A stretch of DNA of 39,678 nucleotides from Rathayibacter rhapontici (GTDB lineage: Bacteria; Actinomycetota; Actinomycetes; Actinomycetales; Microbacteriaceae), in assembly GCF_001995175.1 (NCBI RefSeq), contig NZ_MUKN01000037.1, forward strand, positions 1 to 39,678, written 5' to 3'. This document shows, in pieces, positions 26,119-34,062 of the stretch. Under the pieces are notes generated by a model. It was not told the DNA's origin and ran no database searches. It was given only the letters and a program-made list of their open reading frames with translations. The stretch's first letter is position 1. Each line of letters begins with the position of its first letter. The position numbers and the translations under genes were made by a program.

Positions 26119-27526
26119 GCCGGACCGGCATGCCTTCGACGACGAGCGCGGCCAGCAGGCGCGCCGCGTCCTTCGTGGCGGGACGCAGGTGCTCCCACTT
26201 CACGACCGAGCCGGCGGCCAGCACCGGGTCGTAGGGGATCCGGACGATGTCGCGCACCCGCGAGCGGAAGTGCGACTCGATCTCCTCGAGCTTCACGAGG
26301 CTCGTCCCCTGGGTGGCGGTGTTCAGCGCGACGACGGCGTTCTTCACGAGAGCGCCGTGGCCGTTCGCGTCGAGCCAGGTGAGGGTCTCGGACGCGAGGC
26401 GCGCCTCGTCGATGCTCCCGCCCGACACGATGACGACCGTGTCGGCCCTCTGCAGCGTGGGTCGCATCACCGAGTGCACGATGCCCGTGCCGCAGTCGGT
26501 GAGCATGATCGAGTAGAACCGCTCGACGAGGTCCGCGACCACGTTGTAGTCGTCCTCGTCGAACGCCTCGGAGAGCATCGGATCGGTGTCGGAGGCGAGG
26601 ACGTCCAGTCGCGTCTCGTCGCGGGACACCATCGTCGAGAAGTCGGTGAAGCCGGCGACTCCGGAGGCGCGGTTGACGACGTCGCGGACGGTGGCGCGGG
26701 TCTGCTTCGGCACGCGCTCGGCGAGAGTGCCGCGGTCGGGGTTGGCGTCGACCGCGATGATGCGGTCCTCGCGGGCATCGGCCAGCGCCATGCCGAGCAG
26801 GGTCGTGACGGTGGTCTTGCCGACGCCGCCCTTGCGGGTCATCACCGGGACGAAGCGGGTGCCGCCCTCGAACTGGCGGCTGATCCGCTCCCCCATCGCC
26901 TTCCAGGCCTGCTCCTTCGCGGAGTCGCCGAGGTTCACGGTGTGGAAGGTGACGGTGTAGACGAAGCGGTTCCAGCCGGAGGTCGGCGCGGGGCGCGTGC
27001 GGCGGTTCACCTCGAGGAGGCGGTCGGCCGTCAGCATCGAGGACGACTCGGGGCCGGAGCCGGAGGGGGTGCCGGAGCCCTCGGACTCGGCTCGGAGCCG
27101 GTCGCGCCGCGTGGCGCTGCGGGTCTGCTCGGCCGCGGAGGTCTCGGCGGAGTCCGTCGCGGGAGCCTCGCTCCGTCCGCGCAGTCGCTCGCCCGGCTCC
27201 TCGGGGAGCACGGAGACCTCGTCGCGCGAGGCGGAGCCCGCGGAGACGGGGCCCGCGCCACCGGCGGGATCGGGTTCCGGCGGTGCGACGTGCGACGAGC
27301 GCGGCGACGGGATGCCGAGCGTGCCGACGTCGACGGAGTCGTCGTCGACGGGCGCGGGCGCCGTGGAGCGGCGCCGCAGCGGCGGATCGAGCCGCACGCC
27401 GTCGGGGATCCGGGTCGGAGCCGTGTCGCTCGCGCGGGGCGCGTACTGCGTCGAGTCCCTCACCGCGTCCAGCGCGGTGCGGGGCACGGGGCCGGTGTCG
27501 GGCTGTTCGTCGTTGCGCTCATCCAT
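26111..27526 (-). CDS. EspI/MinD-like P-loop ATPase with disordered N-terminal head
   Basis: Seen: a 471-aa protein. About the first 165 residues are low complexity, rich in Pro, Ser, Glu and Arg. Then comes a short conserved stretch GWNRFVYTVTFHTVNLGDS, then a ParA/MinD domain with the deviant Walker A motif T-R-K-G-G-V-G-K-T-T, A-V-D-A-N-P-D-R and L-T-D-C-G-T-G. Known: this architecture, including the GW...VYxxTFxTVNLG segment, is that of MinD-like ATPases linked to type VII secretion (EspI, Rv3876). No ESX core gene is in the window, so its role here is open. The ATG at 27526 has GGAGG 9 nt upstream; the frame is open to 27628. It overlaps mtr by 8 bp. Confidence 0.82.
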   Translation of the reverse strand: MDERNDEQPDTGPVPRTALDAVRDSTQYAPRASDTAPTRIPDGVRLDPPLRRRSTAPAPVDDDSVDVGTLGIPSPRSSHVAPPEPDPAGGAGPVSAGSASRDEVSVLPEEPGERLRGRSEAPATDSAETSAAEQTRSATRRDRLRAESEGSGTPSGSGPESSSMLTADRLLEVNRRTRPAPTSGWNRFVYTVTFHTVNLGDSAKEQAWKAMGERISRQFEGGTRFVPVMTRKGGVGKTTVTTLLGMALADAREDRIIAVDANPDRGTLAERVPKQTRATVRDVVNRASGVAGFTDFSTMVSRDETRLDVLASDTDPMLSEAFDEDDYNVVADLVERFYSIMLTDCGTGIVHSVMRPTLQRADTVVIVSGGSIDEARLASETLTWLDANGHGALVKNAVVALNTATQGTSLVKLEEIESHFRSRVRDIVRIPYDPVLAAGSVVKWEHLRPATKDAARLLAALVVEGMPVRRA

Positions 27527-27611
27527 GCGAACGAGCCTCCTTCCGCTTGCGGTCAGTGTACCGGCGGCCCGTTCGGGGGCGCCGGGCCTTGGAGCGCCCG
27601 GGCTCCGACTG

Positions 27612-30600
27612 CTAGGGCCGGTGGTCACAGGCCCTGGGACGCCTCGACGACGACCAGCAGATCGCCCGCGTCGACCTGCTGCGTGACCGGGACGGCCAGC
27701 CGCCGGACGCGCCCGCGACCGGTGTCGTGATGGCCGCCTCCATCTTCATCGCCTCGATCGTCGCGATCGCGGCGCCCGCCGCCACGACGTCGCCCACGGC
27801 GACCTTGAGCGTCACGACCCCCGCGAACGGAGCGGCGACCTGGCCCGGCACGGTCCGATCCGCCTTCTCGGCGCTCGTCGTGTCGACCGCGACGGTCGTG
27901 TCGCGGACGAAGACCGGCCGCAGCTGCCCGTTCAGCGTGGTCATCACCGTCCGCATGCCCTTGTCGTCCACGTCGCCGATCGCCTCGAGCCCGACGTAGA
28001 GGCGGACGCCGCGCGCGATCTCGACCACGTGCTCCTCGCCCTGCCGGAGGCCGTAGAGGTAGTCGGCCGTGTCGAGGGCGGAGACGTCGCCGTAGGACTC
28101 GCGCACGTCGAGGAACTGCTGGGCGGGGCCCGGGAACAGCAGCCGGTTCAGGGTCGCGCGCCGGGCGCCCGCGTCGTCGCCGAGCAGCACCGCGCGGTCC
28201 TCGGACGAGAGGTCGGCGACTCCGATGCGCACGTCGCGGCCCTCGAGCACCCGAGTGCGGAACGGCTCGGGCCAGCCGCCGGGCAGCTCGCCGAGCTCGC
28301 CCGCCATGAAGCCGACGACGGAGTCGGGGATGTCGTAGTCCTGCGGGTTCTCGGCGAAGTCGGCCGGGTCGGCGTCGACGGCGGCGAGGTGGAGGGCGAG
28401 ATCGCCGACGACCTTGGAGGACGGCGTGACCTTGGGGACCCGCCCGAGGATCCCGTTCGCCGCGGCGTAGAGGTCCTCGACCACCTCGAACCGGTCGGCG
28501 AGGCCGAGGGCGATCGCCTGCTGGCGCAGGTTCGAGAGCTGGCCTCCCGGGATCTCGTGCCGGTACACGCGCCCGGTCGGCCCGGGCAGTCCGGACTCGA
28601 ACGGGCGGTAGAGGCGGCGGACCGCCTCCCAGTACGGCTCGAGATCCGAGACGGCTCCGAGGTCGAGTCCGGTGTCGCGGGGGGTGTGCGCGAGCGCGGC
28701 GACCAGCGCCGAGAGCGAGGGCTGGCTCGTGGTGCCCGCCATCGGCGCGGACGCGGCGTCCACGGCGTCGGCTCCCGCCTCCGCCGCGGCGAGGAGGGTG
28801 GCGAGCTGACCGCCGGGAGTGTCGTGGGTGTGCACGTGGACCGGCAGGTCGAACCTCCCGCGCAGGGCCTCGACGAGGCGGGCGGCGGCGTACGGGCGGA
28901 GCAGTCCCGCCATGTCCTTGATCGCCAGCACGTGCGCCCCCGCCTCGACGATCTGCTCGGCGAGGCGGAGGTAGTAGTCGAGCGTGTAGAGGTCCTCGGC
29001 CGGATCGAGCAGGTCGCCGGTGTAGCAGACGGCCACCTCGGCGACGGTCGTGCCCGTCGCGAGGACGGCGTCGATGGCGGGCCTCATCTGCGACACGTCG
29101 TTCAGCGCGTCGAAGACGCGGAAGACGTCGACGCCGGTGTCCGCGGCCTCGCGGACGAACGCATCGGTCACCTCCGTCGGGTACGGGGTGTAGCCGACGG
29201 TGTTGCGGCCGCGGAGGAGCATCTGGATCGCGACGTTCGGCAGGGCCGAGCGCAGGGCCGCGAGCCGCTCCCACGGGTCCTCGCCGAGGAAGCGGAGCGC
29301 GACGTCGTAGGTGGCACCGCCCCACGCCTCGACCGAGAGCAGCTGCGGTGCGAGCCGGGCGACGGAGGGGGCGACCGCCACGAGGTCGCGGGAGCGGACC
29401 CGCGTCGCCAGGAGGGACTGGTGCGCGTCGCGGAAGGTCGTGTCCGTGACCGCGAGGGCGGTCTGCGCGCGCAGGGCGTCGGCGAAGCCCTTCGGACCGA
29501 GCTCCAGCAGGCGCTGCCTGGACCCGGCGGGAGCAGGAGCCGCGAGGTCGACGGCCGGCAGCTTGTCGACGGGCGGCAGGCCCGGCGGTCGGGCGCCGTG
29601 CGGCTGGTTCACCGTGACCTCGGCGAGCCAGGTCAGCAGCTTCGTGCCCCGGTCGCGGGACTCGCGGCCGGCGAGCAGCTCCGGCCTCTCGTCGATGAAC
29701 GAGGTGCTGAGGTCTCCCGCGGCGAACGAAGCATCATCCAGCACGGCCTGCAGGAACGGGATGTTCGTCGAGACGCCGCGGATCCGGAACTCGGCGAGAG
29801 CGCGCTTGGCGCGGGCCACCGCCGCCGGGAAGTCGCGGCCTCGGCAGGTGAGCTTGGCGAGCATCGAGTCGAAGTGCGGGCTGATCTGCGCACCCGGGTT
29901 GATCGTGCCGCCGTCGAGGCGGATCCCGCCACCGCCCGGGGAGCGGTAGGTCGTGATCTTGCCGGTGTCCGGGCGGAAGCCGGCCGCCGGATCCTCGGTC
30001 GTGATGCGGCATTGCAGCGCGGCTCCGTGCAGCCGCAGCTCGCCCTGGGTCAGCCCGAGCTCGGCGAGCGTCGCTCCCGCCGCGATCCGCATCTGCGAGG
30101 CGACCAGATCGACGTCCGTCACCTCCTCCGTCACCGTGTGCTCGACCTGGATGCGCGGGTTCATCTCGATGAAGACGTGCTCGCCCGCCCGCTCCCCCGC
30201 GGTATCCAGGAGGAACTCGACCGTCCCCGCGTTGACGTACCCGATCGAGCGGGCGAAGGCGATCGCGTCGCGGTGCATGGCCTGCCGGGTGTCCTCGTCG
30301 AGGTTCGGCGCGGGCGCGATCTCGACGACCTTCTGGTGCCGGCGCTGCACCGAGCAGTCGCGCTCGAAGAGGTGGACCGTCTCGCCGTCGGCGTCGGCGA
30401 GGATCTGCACCTCGATGTGCCGGGGCCGGACGACCGCCTGCTCGAGGAACATCGTGGGATCGCCGAACGCGCTGTCGGCCTCCCGCATGGCGGCCTCGAG
30501 GGCCGCGCGGAGGTCCTCCGGAGCGTCGACGCGGCGCATCCCCCGGCCGCCCCCTCCGGCGACGGCCTTCGCGAAGATCGGGAAGCCGATCTCCTCGGCG

Positions 30601-31040
30601 CCCGCGAGCAGCTCGTCGAGATCGCGAGACGCCGGGGTGGAGCGCAGCACCGGCACGCCCGCGGCCCGCGCGTGCTCCTTCGCCGTGACCTTGTTGCCCG
30701 CCATCTCGAGGACCCGGGCCGGAGGACCGATGAACGCGATGCCGGCGTCGGCGGCCGCTCGCGCGAGCTCGGGGTTCTCGGAGAGGAACCCGTAGCCGGG
30801 GTAGATCGCGTCGGCACCGCACTCGAGGGCGACCCGGATGATCTCGGCCACATCGAGGTAGGCCCGGACCGGATGGCCCTTCTCACCGATCTGGTACGCC
30901 TCGTCGGCCTTCAGCCGGTGCATCGAATTGCGGTCCTCGTAAGGGAACACGGCGACGGTGCGCGCCCCGAGCTCGTACGCGGCGCGGAACGCCCGGATCG
31001 CGATCTCGCCGCGATTGGCCACAAGGATCTTCGAGAACAC
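27612..31040 (-). CDS. pyc: Pyruvate carboxylase, with a frameshifted extreme C-terminus
   Basis: Biotin enzyme making oxaloacetate from pyruvate, bicarbonate and ATP (anaplerosis). Seen: the biotin carboxylase domain from the N-terminus (K-I-L-V-A-N-R-G-E-I-A-I-R, ATP-grasp GGGGRGMRRVD, EMNPRIQVEHTVTEEVTD) and the carboxyltransferase domain (D-T-T-F-R-D-A-H-Q-S-L). A PC tetramerisation region and a biotinyl domain with A-M-K-M near the end follow. After T-T-P-V-A-G the sequence turns to junk; the expected end R-V-R-R-L-A-V-P-V-T-Q-Q-V-D-A-G-D is in another frame and stops at 27625. One C appears lost near 27711 (GGCCGCG now GGCGCG). As read, 1142 aa; repaired, about 1138. GTG start with AAGGAC upstream. 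Divergent from parA. Confidence 0.93.
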   Translation of the reverse strand: MFSKILVANRGEIAIRAFRAAYELGARTVAVFPYEDRNSMHRLKADEAYQIGEKGHPVRAYLDVAEIIRVALECGADAIYPGYGFLSENPELARAAADAGIAFIGPPARVLEMAGNKVTAKEHARAAGVPVLRSTPASRDLDELLAGAEEIGFPIFAKAVAGGGGRGMRRVDAPEDLRAALEAAMREADSAFGDPTMFLEQAVVRPRHIEVQILADADGETVHLFERDCSVQRRHQKVVEIAPAPNLDEDTRQAMHRDAIAFARSIGYVNAGTVEFLLDTAGERAGEHVFIEMNPRIQVEHTVTEEVTDVDLVASQMRIAAGATLAELGLTQGELRLHGAALQCRITTEDPAAGFRPDTGKITTYRSPGGGGIRLDGGTINPGAQISPHFDSMLAKLTCRGRDFPAAVARAKRALAEFRIRGVSTNIPFLQAVLDDASFAAGDLSTSFIDERPELLAGRESRDRGTKLLTWLAEVTVNQPHGARPPGLPPVDKLPAVDLAAPAPAGSRQRLLELGPKGFADALRAQTALAVTDTTFRDAHQSLLATRVRSRDLVAVAPSVARLAPQLLSVEAWGGATYDVALRFLGEDPWERLAALRSALPNVAIQMLLRGRNTVGYTPYPTEVTDAFVREAADTGVDVFRVFDALNDVSQMRPAIDAVLATGTTVAEVAVCYTGDLLDPAEDLYTLDYYLRLAEQIVEAGAHVLAIKDMAGLLRPYAAARLVEALRGRFDLPVHVHTHDTPGGQLATLLAAAEAGADAVDAASAPMAGTTSQPSLSALVAALAHTPRDTGLDLGAVSDLEPYWEAVRRLYRPFESGLPGPTGRVYRHEIPGGQLSNLRQQAIALGLADRFEVVEDLYAAANGILGRVPKVTPSSKVVGDLALHLAAVDADPADFAENPQDYDIPDSVVGFMAGELGELPGGWPEPFRTRVLEGRDVRIGVADLSSEDRAVLLGDDAGARRATLNRLLFPGPAQQFLDVRESYGDVSALDTADYLYGLRQGEEHVVEIARGVRLYVGLEAIGDVDDKGMRTVMTTLNGQLRPVFVRDTTVAVDTTSAEKADRTVPGQVAAPFAGVVTLKVAVGDVVAAGAAIATIEAMKMEAAITTPVAGASGGWPSRSRSRSTRAICWSSSRRPRACDHRP

Positions 31041-31180
31041 GGCAGTCCTTCGGGTCGGTCCTCCGCGGGCGACGGGGAGCCGGGAGTGCGACGTCGCACC
31101 CCCGTTTCCGCATCCCCGGCCGGATGGCGCGCAGGGAACGGTTAGGTTCTCCCACCCTAGTGAAAGTAAAGTAACCAGCC

Positions 31181-31990
31181 ATGCATGTACTCAGCGTGAG
31201 CTCCCTCAAGGGCGGCGTCGGCAAGACCACGGTGACCCTCGGCCTCGCGTCCGCAGCGTTCTCGAAGGGTCTGCGAACGCTCGTCGTGGACCTCGACCCC
31301 CAGTCCGACGTCTCCACCGGCATGGACATCAACGTCGCCGGCCATCTCAACATCGCCGATGTGCTGACGTCGCCGAAGGAGAAGATCGTCCGCTCGGCGA
31401 TCGCCCCCTCCGGATGGACGAAGGAGCACCACGGCACCATCGACGTGCTCATCGGCAGCCCGTCGGCGATCAACTTCGACGGACCGCACCCGAGCATCCG
31501 CGACATCTGGAAGCTCGAGGAGGCGCTCGCGAGCGTCGAGGCCGACTACGACCTCGTGCTCATCGACTGCGCCCCGTCGCTCAATGCGCTGACGCGCACG
31601 GCCTGGGCGGCGAGCGACCGCGTCGCCGTCGTCACCGAGCCCGGCCTCTTCTCGGTCGCGGCCGCCGATCGCGCTCTGCGCGCGATCGAGGAGATCCGCC
31701 GCGGTCTCAGCCCGCGCCTGCAGCCCCTCGGCATCATCGTGAACCGCGCGCGCGTCCAGTCGCTCGAGCACCAGTTCCGGATCAAGGAGCTGCGCGACAT
31801 GTTCGGCCCGCTGGTGCTCAGCCCCCAGCTGCCGGAGCGCACCTCGCTGCAGCAGGCGCAGGGAGCGGCGAAGCCCGTGCACGTCTGGCCGGGCGAGAGC
31901 GCCCAGGAGATGGCGCACAACTTCGACCTGCTGCTCGACCGGGTCATCCGCACGGGCCGCATCGGCGAGCAGGTGCCCGCGGGGAAGTAG
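31181..31990 (+). CDS. parA: ParA-family ATPase (orphan, no parB nearby)
   Basis: Seen: a 269-aa ParA/Soj-type P-loop ATPase with the deviant Walker A motif S-L-K-G-G-V-G-K-T-T (about residues 8-17), V-V-D-L-D-P-Q-S-D-V-S-T-G, Walker B-like L-V-L-I-D-C-A-P-S-L and a nucleotide-binding stretch G-I-I-V-N-R-A-R. No ParB or parS-like site is seen. Known: such orphan ParA proteins of actinobacteria are found near the MerR/GarA locus and are linked to division or polarity. The start ATG has only a weak ribosome site; TAAAGT 8 nt before it (31167-31172) may be a -10 box giving a very short leader. Followed by a hairpin. Confidence 0.88.
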   Translation: MHVLSVSSLKGGVGKTTVTLGLASAAFSKGLRTLVVDLDPQSDVSTGMDINVAGHLNIADVLTSPKEKIVRSAIAPSGWTKEHHGTIDVLIGSPSAINFDGPHPSIRDIWKLEEALASVEADYDLVLIDCAPSLNALTRTAWAASDRVAVVTEPGLFSVAAADRALRAIEEIRRGLSPRLQPLGIIVNRARVQSLEHQFRIKELRDMFGPLVLSPQLPERTSLQQAQGAAKPVHVWPGESAQEMAHNFDLLLDRVIRTGRIGEQVPAGK

Positions 31991-32004
31991 AGCCCACCGC
32001 TTCT

Positions 32005-32044
32005 CGACGACGGCGTCGCAGCTCCGGCTGCGGCGCCGTCGTCG
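32005..32044 (+). terminator. Long hairpin after parA (candidate terminator)
   Basis: An 18-bp stem with one mismatch (left arm 32005-32022, loop TCCG, right arm 32027-32044) lies 14 nt after the parA stop. It lacks a T tract but is very GC-rich. It could serve both parA and the convergent MerR gene. Confidence 0.6.
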
Positions 32045-32081
32045 TCGGGCCGGACGGGCGGTGCGGTGACGGCCGGCGCTG

Positions 32082-32124
32082 GTGGATCTCGATGCGCCCG
32101 CTGCGCGGGCTGCTCGATCAGCAG
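32082..32124 (+). repeat. Solitary REP-like palindromic unit
   Basis: Reads GTGGATCTCGATG, then the perfect hairpin GCCCGC-TGC-GCGGGC, then CTGCTCGATCAGCAG. Same family as the units at 18191-18431 and 23885. It lies between convergent parA and the MerR gene. Confidence 0.82.
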
Positions 32125-32185
32125 AGGCCGCGGAACCACGGATCAGCAGGGGCAGGCGGGAGCCTGCAGGTGACCGGAGAGGCGG

Positions 32186-32731
32186 TCAGCCGACCTTGCG
32201 GGAGGCGCGGCGCTGAGCGAGCTCGTCCATCGGGTCGACCGACTGGCTGCCGAGGTCGACGAGGCTGGACTCGACCTCGCGGAGCACCTTGCCCACGGCG
32301 ATGCCGAAGACGCCCTGGCCGCGGCTGAGGAGGTCGATGACCTCGTCGTTCGACGTGCACAGGTACACGCTCGCGCCGTCGCTCATCAGCGTCGTCTGAG
32401 CGAGGTCGTCGACCCCGGACTCGCGGAGCTGGGTGACCGCGGTGCGGATCTGCTGGAGGGAGATGCCGGTGTCGAGCAGGCGCTTGACCAGCTTGAGCAC
32501 GAGGATGTCGCGGAAGCCGTAGAGGCGCTGGGTGCCGGAACCCGAGGCGCCGCGCACAGTGGGCTCGACGAGCTCGGTGCGGGCCCAGTAGTCGAGCTGG
32601 CGGTAGGTGATCCCGGCCGCACGGGCGGCGACCGCGCCGCGGTAGCCCGCGCTGGCGTCGAGATCGGGGAGTCCGTCGGTGAACAGGACGAGGTCGCGCT
32701 GGCCGCTGACGTCGCGGCGGACTTCTCTCAT
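32186..32731 (-). CDS. MerR-family transcriptional regulator (Rv1830-like)
   Basis: Seen: a 181-aa protein with a Gly/Asp-rich head, then a MerR-type winged helix (about residues 35-105) with GITYRQLDYWARTELVEPTVR and RLYGFRDILVLKLVKRLLDTGISLQQI. A C-terminal region with VYLCTSNDEVIDLLSRGQGVFGIAVGKV follows. Known: this is the layout of the second MerR gene in the garA-ftsR locus (Rv1830-like). No Cys-rich metal site is visible, so it is not a metal sensor of the classical MerR type. ATG at 32731. A pseudo-palindrome lies about 55 nt upstream. Confidence 0.85.
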   Translation of the reverse strand: MREVRRDVSGQRDLVLFTDGLPDLDASAGYRGAVAARAAGITYRQLDYWARTELVEPTVRGASGSGTQRLYGFRDILVLKLVKRLLDTGISLQQIRTAVTQLRESGVDDLAQTTLMSDGASVYLCTSNDEVIDLLSRGQGVFGIAVGKVLREVESSLVDLGSQSVDPMDELAQRRASRKVG

Positions 32732-32783
32732 CCCGTGGCCTTCCGGATCCGAACGCCGGATCGTCCGAACGCGCTCCCTACGG

Positions 32784-32806
32784 TACTCACCCGGGGGTGC
32801 CGAGTA
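32784..32806 (-). promoter_or_regulatory. Possible MerR-type operator and promoter
   Basis: TACTC and GAGTA arms (32784-32788 and 32802-32806) flank a GC-rich centre. On the minus strand a TTTACT and a TACCGT 17 nt apart overlap it as possible -35 and -10. MerR proteins bind palindromes between such boxes, and the site lies between the two MerR genes. This is inference from layout. Confidence 0.35.
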
Positions 32807-32852
32807 AACGACATCGGGTCGACGGCCGCGGCGTGTCGTCGCGGCGGCGGGA

Positions 32853-33557
32853 TCAGGAGCGCGCGATCCGCGTGAGGGCGCTGCGGACCATGGCGCTCCG
32901 GATCGTCCCGAGCTGGGCCGCGAGCCCGATCGCGTTCTCGGTGGCGCTCGCGGAGCCGGAGACGTCGCCCCGGCGGGCGCTCGACGCGACGACGCTCTCG
33001 ATCAGGGACATCTCGCGCTCGACCGCCACGCGCAGCGGGCGGAGGTGGCGCGGCTCGATGCCCGAGCGGGAGAGCTCGACGAGGGCCTTGAGGGTCGTCA
33101 CCGCCTCCTCGCCGTAGAACTCGCCACCGCGCACGAGACCCGCGCCGATCGCCTCCTGCAGGAGCGCGGTGCTCGCTCCGGACTCCTGCGCGAGCTGCTC
33201 GCGCGTGAGCCGCGACGCCGGGGCGAGCAGGGAGGCGGGCGCGCCGCCCACTCCGCTCGGGAGCACCGGCTCCCGGCCGGCGTCGACGTCGTCGAGGTAG
33301 CCGCGGATCACCTTCAACGGAAGGTAGTGGTCGCGCTGGAGCGCGAGGATCATGCGGAGCCGCTCGACGTCCGCTCCGGAGAACTTGCGGTACCCGGAGT
33401 CGGTGCGCGCGGGCGAGACGAGTCCCTGCTCCTCGAGGAAGCGGAGCTTGGACGGGGTGACGTCGGGGAACTCGGTCGTCAGGCGGGACAGGACCTGCCC
33501 GATGCTCAGCAGAGCGGCCGGACCGGACGGGAGGGCCCGGGCGGTGGTGCGCCCCAC
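32853..33557 (-). CDS. ftsR: FtsR-like MerR-family regulator (Rv1828-like)
   Basis: Seen: a 234-aa protein with an N-terminal MerR winged helix (about residues 17-78) including LSIGQVLSRLTTEFPDVTPSKLRFLEEQGLVSPARTDSGYRKF and VERLRMILALQRDHYLPLKVI. A Pro/Gly linker follows, then a helical C-terminal domain (LTREQLAQESGASTALLQEAIGAGL). Known: FtsR of Corynebacterium (Rv1828 in M. tuberculosis) controls ftsZ and division genes. The frame opens with GTG at 33557, 3 bp after the FHA gene stop, without a clear ribosome site, so the exact start is uncertain; coupling to the upstream gene is likely. Confidence 0.87.
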   Translation of the reverse strand: MGRTTARALPSGPAALLSIGQVLSRLTTEFPDVTPSKLRFLEEQGLVSPARTDSGYRKFSGADVERLRMILALQRDHYLPLKVIRGYLDDVDAGREPVLPSGVGGAPASLLAPASRLTREQLAQESGASTALLQEAIGAGLVRGGEFYGEEAVTTLKALVELSRSGIEPRHLRPLRVAVEREMSLIESVVASSARRGDVSGSASATENAIGLAAQLGTIRSAMVRSALTRIARS

Positions 33558-33560
33558 GGT

Positions 33561-34052
33561 CTACGCGTCCGGAGCGGCGACGAGGTCGGCGCGGGACGCG
33601 TAGAAGGTGAGCCGGAACTTGCCGACCTGCACCTCGGAGCCGTCGGTCAGCAGTGCGGACTCGATGCGCACGCCGTCGAAGTAGGTGCCGTTGAGCGACC
33701 CGAGGTCGCGGACCTCGAAGCCGGTACCGCGGCGGACGAACTCCGCGTGACGGCGCGAGACGGTGACGTCGTCGAGGAAGATGCCGGCATCGGGGTGCCG
33801 GCCGACCGTCGTCGAGTCGGTGTCGAGGAGGAACCGCGCTCCGGTGTTCGGACCGCGGCGCACGACCAGGAGGGCGGACCCGGAGGGCAGGGCGCCCACG
33901 GCCTCGGCCTCCTCGCGGGAGGCGCGGTTGTCGAGCGCAGCGAGCTGCGCACCGATGTCGTCGGTGAACGTGAGAGTCGTGTCCGTCGAGGGCTCGACGG
34001 GCTCGGACTTCAGCGGTTCGGTGGATGATGCTCCACGCACGGGCTCGGCCAA
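33561..34052 (-). CDS. garA: GarA/OdhI-like FHA-domain protein
   Basis: Known: GarA/OdhI binds and inhibits 2-oxoglutarate dehydrogenase, and its FHA domain is switched by phosphorylation of an N-terminal Thr-Thr motif by Ser/Thr kinases. Seen: a 163-aa protein; an N-terminal tail with S-T-D-T-T-L-T-F-T-D-D at about residues 22-32, in place of the usual E-T-T-S-V-F. The FHA domain (about 60-150) has V-G-R-H-P-D, S-R-R-H-A-E-F and L-G-S-L-N-G-T-Y. The start is a TTG at 34052 with a near-perfect AGGAGG 6 nt upstream. Next to the FtsR-like gene as in mycobacteria. Confidence 0.9.
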   Translation of the reverse strand: MAEPVRGASSTEPLKSEPVEPSTDTTLTFTDDIGAQLAALDNRASREEAEAVGALPSGSALLVVRRGPNTGARFLLDTDSTTVGRHPDAGIFLDDVTVSRRHAEFVRRGTGFEVRDLGSLNGTYFDGVRIESALLTDGSEVQVGKFRLTFYASRADLVAAPDA

Positions 34053-34062
34053 GACGTACCTC

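Noticed and set aside
32171..32188. Small hairpin (TGACCG/CGGTCA) overlapping the end of the Rv1830-like MerR gene.
   Set aside because: Six base pairs overlapping the stop codon and no T tract; too weak to call a terminator.
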